18,277 nucleotides of DNA from NCBI GenBank assembly GCA_024636425.1, contig JAGXHB010000253.1, positions 1-18,277 of the forward strand. The letters are read 5' to 3'. Below, in pieces: positions 1 through 8,315 of this stretch. The notes under the pieces are model-generated. The model was given only the letters and a program-made list of their open reading frames with translations, did no database searches and was not told the origin of the DNA. Origin of the DNA: Roseobacter sp. (lineage in GTDB: Bacteria > Pseudomonadota > Alphaproteobacteria > Rhodobacterales > Rhodobacteraceae). How positions within the stretch are numbered: the stretch's first letter is position 1; every line of letters starts with the position of its first letter. The position numbers were made by a program, and so were the translations under genes.

Positions 1-561
1 CAGCGTCGACTGCACCCCCGCTGCGATCACGATGGCAAGGCCGACAAAGACCAACCCTGCCGTCTGTTCGCTCATCCAGCCATACCCCGCCGCCAGCAGA
101 CCAAGCGACACGCAGGAGGCAGCACTCAGCCAGCCTGCATACAGGCCCACGGGCAGGGCGGCAAACCAGCGGTCGTCCTTGGGGGAACGGAAGAGCGCGT
201 AAAGCGCCGAGATCAGCATCACCCAGATCAGGATCGACGCCCAGATCGGGCTGGCCTGAGCAATCGCAAGCCAGAAACACCCGACAAAGAGCGACAGGCA
301 CAAGGGTTTGCGCATGTCATGCCAGCTGAAATCGTCGCGGGCCCGGAAAAGCCCCCAGCCCATGCCGATGATGAGCCACAGGTAAATCACCCCCCAGATC
401 GAGAATGCGTATCCTGCGGGCTGCACAGACGGGTTCACCTGCGGCACGGGAAACTGGTTCGGATCAAACCCGTCAAAGCTTGGCCCCAGCACCGGCGATA
501 CGGCAAAGCCTACGGCAAGAAGAAAGGCCAGGGCGGCGGTCAGGCTGCGGCAATTTTCCAC
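1..561 (-). CDS. Tryptophan-rich multi-pass membrane protein (TspO/MBR-like), 3' end cut off by the window
   Basis: The reading frame is open from a GTG at 561 to the window edge, 187 codons, with no stop. The preceding in-frame codons include TGA, so GTG is the first available start, and AGGA lies about 9 nt before it. The product begins VENCRSLTAALAFLLAVGF and then shows repeated hydrophobic segments, among them FSIWGVIYLWLIIGMGWG and a later segment rich in Trp (SPIWASILIWVM). About five membrane segments are visible. I recognise the pattern as the Rhodobacterales proteins usually annotated as tryptophan-rich sensory protein, distantly like TspO; ligand and function are not known. It lies downstream of serS on the same strand, 70 nt away, and may be cotranscribed with it. 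The family name is moderately certain; the membrane nature is clear. Confidence 0.72.
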   Translation of the reverse strand, partial: MENCRSLTAALAFLLAVGFAVSPVLGPSFDGFDPNQFPVPQVNPSVQPAGYAFSIWGVIYLWLIIGMGWGLFRARDDFSWHDMRKPLCLSLFVGCFWLAIAQASPIWASILIWVMLISALYALFRSPKDDRWFAALPVGLYAGWLSAASCVSLGLLAAGYGWMSEQTAGLVFVGLAIVIAAGVQSTL

Positions 562-604
562 GGGGTATCATCCTTTTCATGGGGCATTTACGAAGACCGG
601 CAGG

Positions 605-625
605 GGGGCGGTTGTTTCCCGCCCC
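605..625 (-). terminator. Weak hairpin between serS and the membrane protein gene
   Basis: GGGGCGG (605-611) and CCGCCCC (619-625) form a perfect 7-bp stem with a 7-nt loop just past the serS stop codon. No U-run follows on the minus strand, so it may only attenuate serS readthrough or stabilise the 3' end. Calling it a terminator is an inference. Confidence 0.28.
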
Positions 626-631
626 ATAATT

Positions 632-1924
632 TCAGCTTAGGGTGCCCTCCGGCCCGAGCGTCGTCTTGCCGCCCAGATAGGACGACAGCGCTTCGGGCAG
701 TTTCACCGACCCGTCGGCCTGCTGACCGTTTTCGAGCACCGCAATCAGGCAGCGTCCGACGGCAAGCCCCGAACCGTTCAGCGTGTGCACGAACTGCGGC
801 TTGCCCCCATCCGCGAGCTTGAACCGCGCGTTCATGCGGCGAGCCTGAAAGTCACCTGTGGTCGAGACCGAGCTGATCTCGCGGTACGCGTCCTGTCCGG
901 GCAACCACGCTTCAATGTCAAAGGTGCGCCGCGCGCCAAAGCCCATGTCGCCCGTGCACAGCAACACCGTGCGGTAGGGGATGCCGAGCCGTTCCAGAAT
1001 ATCCTCGGCACAGCGCAGCATGCGCTTTTGCTCGTCGTCCGAGGTGTCGGGGTGGGTGATCGACACCATCTCGACCTTTTCGAACTGGTGCTGGCGCAGC
1101 ATGCCCGACGTATCGCGGCCCGCCGATCCCGCCTCCGAACGGAAGCAGAGCGTGTGCGCGGTCATCCGGCGGGGCAAGCTTGCCTCTTCCAGCACATCGC
1201 CCGCCACCGAATAGGTCAGCGTGACCTCGGATGTGGGGATCAGCCACCAGCCGTTTGTGGTCTGATAGCTGTCGTCCCCGAACTTCGGCAGCTTGTCCGT
1301 GCCATACATCGCCTCGTCACGCACCAGCACGGGGGTCACGTGTTCCTCGAGCCCGTTGTGATCCACATGGGTATCCAGCATGAACTGCGCCAGGGCACGG
1401 TGAATCCGCGCCACAGCCCCCTTGAGCATGACGAAACGCGCGCCCGACGTCTTGGCCGCCATCTCGAAATCCATCGACGCGGCGACGCCCCCGATTTCGT
1501 AATGTTCGACCGGCTTGAAATCGAACGACGGCACGTCGCCCCAGCGGGTGATCTCGACATTTTCGGTTTCATCGGCCCCGTCAGGGACATCGGCGGCGGG
1601 CAGGTTTGGAATGCGCGCCAGCATATCGGTCAGCCGCACGTCCAGATCCTTGGCCTCGGCCTGCATCTGCGCGACCTCGACCTTCTTGTCGGTAACGAGC
1701 GTGCGCAGGCGCTCGAATTCGGCCTCGTCGCCCGATGCCTTGGCCGCACCGACCAGCTTGGACGCTTTATTCTGTTCGGCTTGGGCGGTTTCTGCCGCCG
1801 AGATCTTGGCCCGCCGCTCTTCGTCAAGTGTCAGCACCTGTCCGGACACCGGCGCATCTCCGCGCCGCGCAAGGGCGGCATCAAACGCATCTGGGTTTTC
1901 GCGAATGGCTTTGATGTCATGCAT
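632..1924 (-). CDS. serS: Serine--tRNA ligase
   Basis: This class II aminoacyl-tRNA synthetase charges tRNA-Ser with serine in the cytoplasm. The 430-aa length is normal for the family. Residues 1-110 are the charged, helical tRNA-binding arm, a long antiparallel coiled coil. The catalytic core follows: TSEVTLT at 231, motif 2 FRSEAGSAGRDTSG at 261-274 continuing into RQHQFEKVE, and motif 3 GSGLAVGR at 384-391 followed by ENGQQADGSVKLPEAL, a typical SerRS C-terminus. The ATG at 1924 has AAAGGA about 7 nt upstream, which supports the start. The gene is divergent from yajC across a 269-nt gap. Nothing in the protein looks abnormal. Confidence 0.97.
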   Translation of the reverse strand: MHDIKAIRENPDAFDAALARRGDAPVSGQVLTLDEERRAKISAAETAQAEQNKASKLVGAAKASGDEAEFERLRTLVTDKKVEVAQMQAEAKDLDVRLTDMLARIPNLPAADVPDGADETENVEITRWGDVPSFDFKPVEHYEIGGVAASMDFEMAAKTSGARFVMLKGAVARIHRALAQFMLDTHVDHNGLEEHVTPVLVRDEAMYGTDKLPKFGDDSYQTTNGWWLIPTSEVTLTYSVAGDVLEEASLPRRMTAHTLCFRSEAGSAGRDTSGMLRQHQFEKVEMVSITHPDTSDDEQKRMLRCAEDILERLGIPYRTVLLCTGDMGFGARRTFDIEAWLPGQDAYREISSVSTTGDFQARRMNARFKLADGGKPQFVHTLNGSGLAVGRCLIAVLENGQQADGSVKLPEALSSYLGGKTTLGPEGTLS

Positions 1925-2019
1925 GGGTCTGTCCTTTGATCTTGAAAGCGCGTTGTCTGACGGCGTTATGCCCGATTGTGGATCGCGGTGCCAGATGCGG
2001 TGTACAGCAGTCTGCGTGC

Positions 2020-2041
2020 CTGCAAAAAGCGTCTTTTGCAG
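2020..2041. promoter_or_regulatory. Perfect 8-bp stem-loop between serS and yajC
   Basis: CTGCAAAA (2020-2027) and TTTTGCAG (2034-2041) are exact reverse complements around a 6-nt loop. It lies about 95 nt upstream of the serS start codon and about 150 nt upstream of yajC. It could be a leader hairpin in the serS transcript or a dyad operator. The structure is visible; the role is unknown. Confidence 0.35.
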
Positions 2042-2103
2042 CGGCTTCTAGCGTCATAACCACACCCCCTGCGTGCAGCGTTTGAAATACCCGTGAAGCC
2101 TCC

Positions 2104-2132
2104 TTGCAAAGCACTGCATCTGACAATAGGTT
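2104..2132 (+). promoter_or_regulatory. Candidate sigma70-type promoter for yajC-secDF
   Basis: TTGCAA (2104-2109) and TAGGTT (2127-2132) are separated by 17 nt. The first keeps the TTG and final A of the -35 consensus; the second keeps the TA...T of the -10. The predicted leader to the yajC ATG is about 55 nt. The match is mediocre, so this is only a candidate. Confidence 0.3.
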
Positions 2133-2193
2133 CCGCCAAACTTCGAAGGCAGGCCCGAGCGGGGTTTGCGCCCCCATCATAAGGACGATCCCC

Positions 2194-2472
2194 ATGCAAG
2201 GCATCCAGCAATTTGTGCCCCTGATCCTGATCTTCGCGATCATGTATTTTCTGCTTATCCGCCCTCAGCAAAAGAAGGTGAAGGAGCATGCGGCGATGGT
2301 TGCTGGTCTGCGGCGCGGCGACCAGGTCGTGACGCAGGGCGGTCTGATCGGCAAGGTGGTCAAGGTCAAGGATGACGGCGAGCTTGAGGTTGAACTGGCC
2401 GAAAACGTCAAGGTGCGTGTCGTGCAGTCGACCATCGCCACCGTTGTGTCCAAGACCGAACCCGCCAAGTAA
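2194..2472 (+). CDS. yajC: Preprotein translocase subunit YajC
   Basis: YajC is a small single-pass membrane subunit that associates with SecDF and the SecYEG translocon. The 92-aa product has an N-terminal membrane helix (FVPLILIFAIMYFLLI, about residues 6-21), then the hallmark RPQQKKVKEH, and a small cytoplasmic domain with GDQVVTQGGLIGKV. The frame is open further upstream, but the ATG at 2194 is chosen because the product then starts at the conserved hydrophobic segment and AAGGA lies about 8 nt before it. It is followed after 38 nt by secD, the usual operon order. Confidence is high. Confidence 0.96.
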   Translation: MQGIQQFVPLILIFAIMYFLLIRPQQKKVKEHAAMVAGLRRGDQVVTQGGLIGKVVKVKDDGELEVELAENVKVRVVQSTIATVVSKTEPAK

Positions 2473-2510
2473 ACTGTCCTGCGGGGCAGCGTGTAGAAGG
2501 GCCTTTCGCC

Positions 2511-4160
2511 ATGCTTCAGATTAACCTGTGGAAACGGGTGTTGATCATCCTCACCTGTGCGATTGGGCTTTTCATTGCGATGCCCAATGCCTTTTACGGC
2601 CCGGTTGAACAGCACAACGACGCGATCAAGGCGATCGAAGTCTCCGGATCCACCCCTGAACTCGAAGCGCAAAGAGCGCTTTGGCCCGACTGGCTGCCCG
2701 AGCGGCTGGTGAACCTTGGCCTCGACCTGCGCGGCGGCGCGCACCTGCTGGCCGAGGTGAATGTTGCTGACGTCTATACCAGCCGGATGGAGGCAACATG
2801 GCCCGAAGTGCGGGATGCGCTGCGGTCCATCACACCTGTGCGGCGCGTCGAATCCCCCGAGGGCGTGCTGCGCGTCCGCATCAACGATGCCGACGCGATG
2901 CCGCAGGCGCTTGAAGTCGTGCGCGGCCTTGCACGGCCTGTCCAATCTCTGACCGGCACCGGCCAGAACGACATCGTTGTAAACGGCGCAGATGACATCA
3001 TCATGATCACCATGTCGGACGGCGAAAAGCAGGCGACCGACGAACGCACAATGCAGCAATCGTTGGAGATCATTCGCCGCCGCATCGACGAAGTTGGGAC
3101 ACGTGAACCCACGATCCAGCGACAGGGCGCAGACCGTATTCTGATTCAGGTGCCCGGCATCGGGTCGGCCGCCGAGCTGAAGGCGATCATCGGTACCACG
3201 GCGCAGCTGACCTTTAACCCCGTCGTCAACCGTGGCGCGGATGAGAACGCAGCACCCGGTCTGGGCAATTCGCTGTTGCCCGACGCCGAAGCACCCGGTG
3301 TCTTCTACATCATCGAAACCGCCCCTGTCGTGACCGGCGAGGAGCTGGTGGATGCGCAACCGAGCTTTGACCAGAACGGGCAACCGGCTGTCAGCTTCAG
3401 ATTCGACACCACCGGCGCGCGAAGATTCGGCAACTACACGGCCGAGAACATCGGATCGCCCTTTGCCATCGTGCTGGATGACACGGTCATCAGCGCGCCC
3501 ACGATCCAGAGCGCCATTCCCGGCGGGTCGGGGATCATCACCGGCAATTTCTCTGTCGAGGAGTCAACCAATCTGGCTGTTCTGCTGAGGGCAGGCGCGC
3601 TTCCCGCGGGGCTGACATTCGTCGAAGAACGCACCATCGGCCCCGAACTCGGGCAGGACAGCATTGACGCAGGCAAGGTTGCCACCTCGGTCGCTTTTGC
3701 CGCCGTGCTGTTTTTCATGTGGGCCACCTATGGCTTGTTCGGTTTCTTTGCCAATATCGCGCTCATCATCAACGTCGGCCTGATTTTTGGCCTCCTGAGC
3801 CTGATCGGTGCCACACTGACGCTGCCCGGCATTGCAGGGATTGTGCTGACCGTGGGGATGGCTGTCGATGCCAACGTGCTGATTTTCGAGCGTATTCGTG
3901 AAGAGCTCAAGACCGCCAAGGGTCCGGCCCGGGCGATCAGTCTGGGCTATGAACGCGCCCTGAGCGCCATCCTGGACGCTAACATCACGACCTTCATCAT
4001 TGCGACGATCCTGTTTGTTCTGGGGTCCGGTCCGGTTCGCGGGTTCTCCGTGACACTGGGGCTTGGCATCGTCACCTCCGTCTTTACGGCATATTTCGTC
4101 ACCCGTGTGATGGTGGTGATCTGGTTTGAACGCCGCCGCCCCAAGACCATCACGGTATAG
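2511..4160 (+). CDS. secD: Protein translocase subunit SecD
   Basis: SecD is an RND-superfamily membrane protein that uses the proton gradient to help pull exported proteins through SecYEG on the periplasmic side. The 549-aa length is normal. TM1 is near residues 8-26. The conserved LGLDLRGG motif is at 69-76. A large periplasmic domain follows, including the P1 base (RRRIDEVGTREPTIQRQG) and the segment LDDTVISAPTIQSAI. From about residue 390 there are five further membrane helices, and MAVDANVLIFERIREEL around 450-466 carries the conserved Asp (D453) of TM4. It sits between yajC and secF, with 9 nt separating it from secF, so expression is clearly coupled. Sequence and context agree. Confidence 0.97.
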   Translation: MLQINLWKRVLIILTCAIGLFIAMPNAFYGPVEQHNDAIKAIEVSGSTPELEAQRALWPDWLPERLVNLGLDLRGGAHLLAEVNVADVYTSRMEATWPEVRDALRSITPVRRVESPEGVLRVRINDADAMPQALEVVRGLARPVQSLTGTGQNDIVVNGADDIIMITMSDGEKQATDERTMQQSLEIIRRRIDEVGTREPTIQRQGADRILIQVPGIGSAAELKAIIGTTAQLTFNPVVNRGADENAAPGLGNSLLPDAEAPGVFYIIETAPVVTGEELVDAQPSFDQNGQPAVSFRFDTTGARRFGNYTAENIGSPFAIVLDDTVISAPTIQSAIPGGSGIITGNFSVEESTNLAVLLRAGALPAGLTFVEERTIGPELGQDSIDAGKVATSVAFAAVLFFMWATYGLFGFFANIALIINVGLIFGLLSLIGATLTLPGIAGIVLTVGMAVDANVLIFERIREELKTAKGPARAISLGYERALSAILDANITTFIIATILFVLGSGPVRGFSVTLGLGIVTSVFTAYFVTRVMVVIWFERRRPKTITV

Positions 4161-4169
4161 GAATTCGAT

Positions 4170-5138
4170 ATGAGACGCCTGAGGCTGATCCCGGAAGATA
4201 CGAACATCGACTTTTTCAAGCATGCGCGGATGACGTTCGGTGCATCTTGTGTCGCGGTAGTGCTCGCGCTTGTCGTGTGGTTCATGATGGGGCTGAACTA
4301 TGGCATCGACTTCCGGGGCGGCACGACGCTGCGGACCCAGAGCGACGCCCCCGTGGACGTCGCCGCGTACCGCGCTGCCCTTGATCCGCTGGAACTGGGC
4401 GATATTTCGATTTCCGAAGTGTTCGATCCGACCAGCGACAGCACCAGACATGTGGCGATGGTGCGTATTCAGGCGCAGGATGGCGAGGAATCCGCCACCC
4501 CCGAGATGATCCAGAGCGTAGAAACGGCGCTTCAGACCATCGCGCCCAACATCGTCTTTACGTCGGTTGAATCCGTTGGTCCCAAAGTATCAGGCGAACT
4601 TATCCAGACGGCGCTTCTGGCGGTGGGGGCTTCGCTTGCGGCCATCCTGATCTACATCTGGCTGCGCTTCGAATGGCAATTTTCCATTGGTGCCGTCGCG
4701 GCCCTGTTTCACGATGTCATCCTCACAATCGGGATATTCTCGGCCCTGCAGATCCGGTTCGACCTTCCTGTGATCGCAGCGATCCTGACCATCATCGGCT
4801 ATTCGATCAACGACACGGTGGTCATCTTTGACCGTCTGCGCGAGAACCTGCGCAAGTACAAGAAACGCGCGCTGCGCGAAGTGATGAACATCAGTGTGAA
4901 TGAAACGCTAAGCCGTACGATCATGACATCGGGCACGACCTTGCTGGCGCTGATTGCCTTGCTGGTGTTGGGCGGCGACGTAATTCGCGGCTTCGTCTTT
5001 GCGATTACCTGGGGCGTTATCGTGGGGACGTATTCGTCAGTCTACGTCGCCAAGAACGTTGTCCTGTTTCTGGGGGTCACACGCGACCCCGGCAAAAAAG
5101 ACAAATCCGCCGGTCAGTACGCCAACATAGATGCATGA
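4170..5138 (+). CDS. secF: Protein translocase subunit SecF
   Basis: SecF pairs with SecD to form the proton-driven accessory complex of the Sec translocon. The 322-aa protein has TM1 at about residues 25-42 (FGASCVAVVLALVVWFMMG), then the family motif NYGIDFRGGTTL, a short periplasmic domain, and five more helices. The conserved GYSINDTVVIFDRLREN begins at residue 210. The ATG at 4170 lies 9 nt after the secD stop. The end of the gene overlaps the next gene by 8 nt, which implies translational coupling to a transporter not normally part of the Sec system. The assignment is secure. Confidence 0.97.
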   Translation: MRRLRLIPEDTNIDFFKHARMTFGASCVAVVLALVVWFMMGLNYGIDFRGGTTLRTQSDAPVDVAAYRAALDPLELGDISISEVFDPTSDSTRHVAMVRIQAQDGEESATPEMIQSVETALQTIAPNIVFTSVESVGPKVSGELIQTALLAVGASLAAILIYIWLRFEWQFSIGAVAALFHDVILTIGIFSALQIRFDLPVIAAILTIIGYSINDTVVIFDRLRENLRKYKKRALREVMNISVNETLSRTIMTSGTTLLALIALLVLGGDVIRGFVFAITWGVIVGTYSSVYVAKNVVLFLGVTRDPGKKDKSAGQYANIDA

Positions 5139-5886
5139 CATTCTTGCCGCAGCGGGGTCCGACCTTGATCTGATCTGGCTGCTGGCAAGCGTCACCGTCG
5201 GGGGCCTTGTGCGGGGCTTTGCCGGATTTGGCAGTGCCATGATCATCATGCCGGTCGCCACCTCGGTCTTGCCGCCGGTGCAGGCGGTGATCTTTCTGGC
5301 CGCAACCGAACTGCTGGGACCGCTGCCCAACCTCCCCGATGCGATCCGAACCGGCGGCAGGCGTGACGTCGGCCTGCTGATGCTGGGCGTGGTTTTTGCG
5401 ATGCCGCTCGGTCTTTGGTCTTTGTCCTATATCTCACCCGAGGAGTTCGGCTGGATCGTTTCGGGCATTGTCTTGCTTTTGCTGGTCCTTCTCATGACAG
5501 GATGGCGCTATAGCGGACCGCTGGGGGCCAAGCTTACTGTGGCGACAGGGGCCGTGGGCGGGTTCATGACAGGGTTTGCCGGCATCGCGGGTCCGCCCGT
5601 GATCATGCTTTACATGGCAAGCAAACTGCCCATAGCGATGATCCGCGCGAATTTCCTGCTGTATCTTCTGGGCATTGATCTGGTGCTGTTCGCCATGCTT
5701 TGGGTCAGCGATCTGCTGGTCTGGACCGTTGTGGGGCTGGGGCTGCTGATGGGCATCCCGAACCTGATCGCCAACGCGATCGGCGCGCGCTTCTTCGACC
5801 CTTCGGCGGAGCGACTTTTTCGAAGCGTGGCCTATATTGTCATCGCCGCCTCGGCTATTGTGGGGCTGCCACTGTGGAAAGGGTAA
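5131..5886 (+). CDS. TauE/SafE-family (DUF81) membrane transporter
   Basis: This 251-aa integral membrane protein belongs to the TauE/SafE family, whose members are linked to export of sulfite, sulfoacetate or other organosulfur anions, or to uptake of small acids. The two repeated family signatures are visible: VGGLVRGFAGFGSAMIIMPV near residue 23 and GGFMTGFAGIAGPPVIML near residue 143, the usual internal duplication. About eight hydrophobic segments can be counted. The ATG overlaps the secF stop region by 8 nt, and the stop lies 4 nt before the next ATG, so it is embedded in the secDF-ccm operon. Its substrate cannot be read from the sequence. The operon position could reflect chance insertion or a link to redox sulfur chemistry in the periplasm. 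Confidence 0.88.
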   Translation: MHDILAAAGSDLDLIWLLASVTVGGLVRGFAGFGSAMIIMPVATSVLPPVQAVIFLAATELLGPLPNLPDAIRTGGRRDVGLLMLGVVFAMPLGLWSLSYISPEEFGWIVSGIVLLLLVLLMTGWRYSGPLGAKLTVATGAVGGFMTGFAGIAGPPVIMLYMASKLPIAMIRANFLLYLLGIDLVLFAMLWVSDLLVWTVVGLGLLMGIPNLIANAIGARFFDPSAERLFRSVAYIVIAASAIVGLPLWKG

Positions 5887-5890
5887 TGCC

Positions 5891-6244
5891 ATGCGCCTGA
5901 ACGAAGTCGTCTTTACCGACTCCAAACCTGTCGACGGGTACGGTCCGGGGTTTTTCCGCATCGGCGGCGAGGTGATTCAAGGCCCCGTGATCGCCGGACC
6001 CGATGGCACCAGAACCTGGGCTGGGTTCGAGGATGCAGCGCCGCTGTTGGCGCTCAGGGGTAAGGTCGACATCATTTTCATCGGCACCGGCGCAGAGATC
6101 GCGCATATCCCCGCCGATCTGCGCCACCAGTTAGAGGATGCGGATCTGGGCGTTGAGGTGATGTCGTCGCCTGCGGCTGCGCGCACGTATAACGTCCTGC
6201 TCAGCGAAGGCAGACGGATCGCCCTAGCAATGATCCCTGTTTGA
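5891..6244 (+). CDS. Mth938-like domain-containing protein (DUF498/NDUFAF3-like)
   Basis: This 117-aa cytoplasmic protein resembles the Mth938/DUF498 family, which includes the mitochondrial complex I assembly factor NDUFAF3. Seen features are YGPGFFRIGGEVIQGPVI, then WAGFEDA, the core DIIFIGTGAEI at about residues 58-68, and SPAAARTYNVLLSEGRRIALAMIPV at the C-terminus. These are the usual family blocks. The start at 5891 is preferred because AAAGGG ends 7 nt before it, although the frame extends upstream into the preceding gene. It sits 1 nt before ccmA. The molecular function in bacteria is not established. Confidence 0.88.
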   Translation: MRLNEVVFTDSKPVDGYGPGFFRIGGEVIQGPVIAGPDGTRTWAGFEDAAPLLALRGKVDIIFIGTGAEIAHIPADLRHQLEDADLGVEVMSSPAAARTYNVLLSEGRRIALAMIPV

Positions 6245-6245
6245 C

Positions 6246-6863
6246 ATGACGCTCAGCCTGCGGGATCTGGCCGTGGCCCGCGGCGGTGTGCCGGTGCTCA
6301 GCGGGGTATCCTTTGACGTGGCCCCCGGCACTGCGCTGATCCTGCGCGGCCCCAACGGGGCAGGCAAGACGACGCTGCTGCGTACCATCGCCGGATTGCA
6401 GGCGCCGCTGTCAGGGCAGATCACAGGGGCTGAGGACACTATCGCCTATGCCGGTCACGCCGACGGGCTGAAAGCGATGTTGAACGTGGCGGAAAATCTT
6501 ACCTTCTGGGCCGAGGTCTTCGGCCGCAAAGACATCTCGGAGGCGATAGAGACCTACCAGCTTGAGCCGCTGCGCGACCGTCTGGCGGGCACGCTTTCAG
6601 CCGGTCAGAAGCGGCGGTTGGGTCTTGCACGGTTGATGGTGACGGGCCGCCCGATCTGGGTGCTGGACGAGCCGACGGTTTCGCTGGATGCCGAGGCTGT
6701 CGGGATGTTTGCCCGCGCCGTGACCCGGCACCTGGCAGGGGGCGGGCTCGCGTTGATCGCGACGCATATCGACCTTGGCATCGCGGCGCAAACCTTTGAC
6801 ATCACGCCCTTTCGCGCAATGCCCGATGATCGAAGCGGTGCCAGCGACGAGGCATTTCTATGA
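6246..6863 (+). CDS. ccmA: Heme exporter ATP-binding protein CcmA
   Basis: CcmA is the ATPase of the CcmABCD complex, which releases holo-CcmE during cytochrome c maturation. The 205-aa length is normal for this short ABC subunit. Walker A is GPNGAGKT at residues 35-42, the ABC signature LSAGQ is at 117-121, and Walker B WVLDEP is at 138-143. The ATG lies 1 nt after the stop of the Mth938-domain gene, and the end overlaps ccmB in an ATGA arrangement. The generic ABC motifs alone would not name it; the short length and the following ccmB, ccmC and ccmD do. Confidence 0.96.
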   Translation: MTLSLRDLAVARGGVPVLSGVSFDVAPGTALILRGPNGAGKTTLLRTIAGLQAPLSGQITGAEDTIAYAGHADGLKAMLNVAENLTFWAEVFGRKDISEAIETYQLEPLRDRLAGTLSAGQKRRLGLARLMVTGRPIWVLDEPTVSLDAEAVGMFARAVTRHLAGGGLALIATHIDLGIAAQTFDITPFRAMPDDRSGASDEAFL

Positions 6864-7516
6864 TAGCCTTGCTGCGTCGCGATCTGATGCTGGCCTTTCG
6901 GGCTGGCGGGGGCTTTGGCCTTGGGCTCGCATTTTTCCTGATCGTGACCATCCTCGTGCCCTTCAGCGTCGGCCCGCAATCCGATCTTCTGGGCACCATA
7001 GCGCCCGGTGTCTTGTGGCTCGGGGCGCTGCTTGCGTGCCTGTTGTCGCTCGACCGGCTGCTGGCGCTCGATTTCGAGGATGGCACGCTGGATTTGCTCG
7101 CGACCGCACCGCTCCCTCTGGAGGCAGCGCTGAGCGTCAAGGCATTGTCCCATTGGCTGACCACAGGCCTGCCGCTGGTGCTGGCTGCCCCGGTCCTGGG
7201 GGTGATGCTGAACCTTGCACCTTCAGGTTTCGTCTGGCTGGTGAGCTCACTTGCCGTGGGCACGCCCGCGCTCTCGGTGATCGGCACGTTCGGTGCCGCC
7301 CTGACCGTGGGTATCAAGCGGGGCGGGCTGCTGATGTCGCTGCTGGTGTTGCCGCTTTACGTGCCGACGCTGATCTTCGGGGCGGAAGTTGCGCGGCGCG
7401 GTGCCCAGGGGCTTGACCCCGTCACGTCGCTCCTGCTGCTCGGGGGGATCACCTGTGCCACGATCGCGCTGATGCCCTTCGCCTCGGCCGCCGTCTTGCG
7501 GATGACATTGCGGTGA
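6860..7516 (+). CDS. ccmB: Heme exporter membrane protein CcmB
   Basis: CcmB is the six-helix membrane partner of CcmA in the Ccm ABC complex. The 218-aa product begins MIALLRRDLMLAFRAGGGFG, the family's typical N-terminus, and then has FFLIVTILVPFSVGP, DRLLALDFEDGTLDLL and several further hydrophobic segments. The start codon overlaps the ccmA stop by 4 nt, a strong sign of coupled translation. A 64-nt gap separates it from ccmC, the longest spacing in the ccm block. Confidence 0.95.
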   Translation: MIALLRRDLMLAFRAGGGFGLGLAFFLIVTILVPFSVGPQSDLLGTIAPGVLWLGALLACLLSLDRLLALDFEDGTLDLLATAPLPLEAALSVKALSHWLTTGLPLVLAAPVLGVMLNLAPSGFVWLVSSLAVGTPALSVIGTFGAALTVGIKRGGLLMSLLVLPLYVPTLIFGAEVARRGAQGLDPVTSLLLLGGITCATIALMPFASAAVLRMTLR

Positions 7517-7580
7517 GCCGGCAGACGGGTGGGGCGTTTTGACCATTGAGTGCCGGAAAGCAGGGGGATAGAAGCGGATC

Positions 7581-8315
7581 ATGTCGTTGTGGGAATATGC
7601 CAATCCGGTAAAGTTTCTGGGTCTTTCGGCCCGCGTGCAGCCCTATCTCTGGGCGGCAGCGGCGATCTGTGTGAGCGTCGGATTGACCTGGGGCTTTTTC
7701 GGCACGCCCGAGGATTTCAGGCAAGGCTCCACGGTCAAGATCATCTACCTGCATGTGCCCGCAGCGCTGATGGCAATCAACGCATGGTTCATGATGCTGG
7801 TCGCGTCGCTGATCTGGCTGATCCGGCGCCACCATGTCAGTGCGCTGGCGGCCAAGGCGGCGGCACCGGTGGGGATGACCATGACGGTGATTGCGCTTGT
7901 CACAGGCGCAATCTGGGGGCAGCCGATGTGGGGCACCTGGTGGGCATGGGATCCGCGCCTGACATCCTTTCTGATCCTGTTCCTGTTCTATCTTGGATAT
8001 ATCGCCTTGTGGGAAGCGGTGGACGATCCTGACACGGCGGCGGACCTGACATCGGTCCTATGTCTGGTGGGGTCGGTTTTTGCCGTGTTGTCGCGCTATG
8101 CCGTCCGGTTCTGGAACCAGGGTCTGCATCAAGGCACATCCGTTCCGGTGGCCACGGGGGGGCGGACCGTCGCAGATGTGTTCTTCTATCCGTTGCTGGT
8201 CAGCATGATCGGGTTCGGCCTGCTGTTCCTTGCCCTTGTCCTTTACCGGACGGGTACGGAAATCCGCCTGCGCCGCACCCGCGCGCTGCTGGCGCGTCAG
8301 GGAAGGGACGCCTGA
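7581..8315 (+). CDS. ccmC: Heme export/handling membrane protein CcmC
   Basis: CcmC binds heme at the outer membrane face and attaches it to the chaperone CcmE. The 244-aa protein has six predicted helices. The tryptophan-rich WWD motif WGQPMWGTWWAWDPR lies at residues 112-126. The two likely heme-ligand histidines are H58 (IYLHVP) and H183 (NQGLHQG), on either side of the WWD segment as expected. A GGGGGA stretch lies upstream of the ATG at a rather long distance. The stop codon overlaps the ccmD ATG by 1 nt (TGATG). This is a complete, normal CcmC. Confidence 0.97.
   Translation: MSLWEYANPVKFLGLSARVQPYLWAAAAICVSVGLTWGFFGTPEDFRQGSTVKIIYLHVPAALMAINAWFMMLVASLIWLIRRHHVSALAAKAAAPVGMTMTVIALVTGAIWGQPMWGTWWAWDPRLTSFLILFLFYLGYIALWEAVDDPDTAADLTSVLCLVGSVFAVLSRYAVRFWNQGLHQGTSVPVATGGRTVADVFFYPLLVSMIGFGLLFLALVLYRTGTEIRLRRTRALLARQGRDA

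Noticed and set aside
785..1939. Long plus-strand open frame (384 codons) opposite serS
   Set aside because: It is antisense to a clear SerRS. The translation is rich in Arg, His and Gly with no recognisable domain, as expected of a GC-rich shadow frame.
2265..4451. Two long minus-strand open frames opposite secD and the start of secF
   Set aside because: They are fully covered by secD/secF, which have intact family motifs; the antisense products show low-complexity His/Asp/Arg-rich sequence and no domain.
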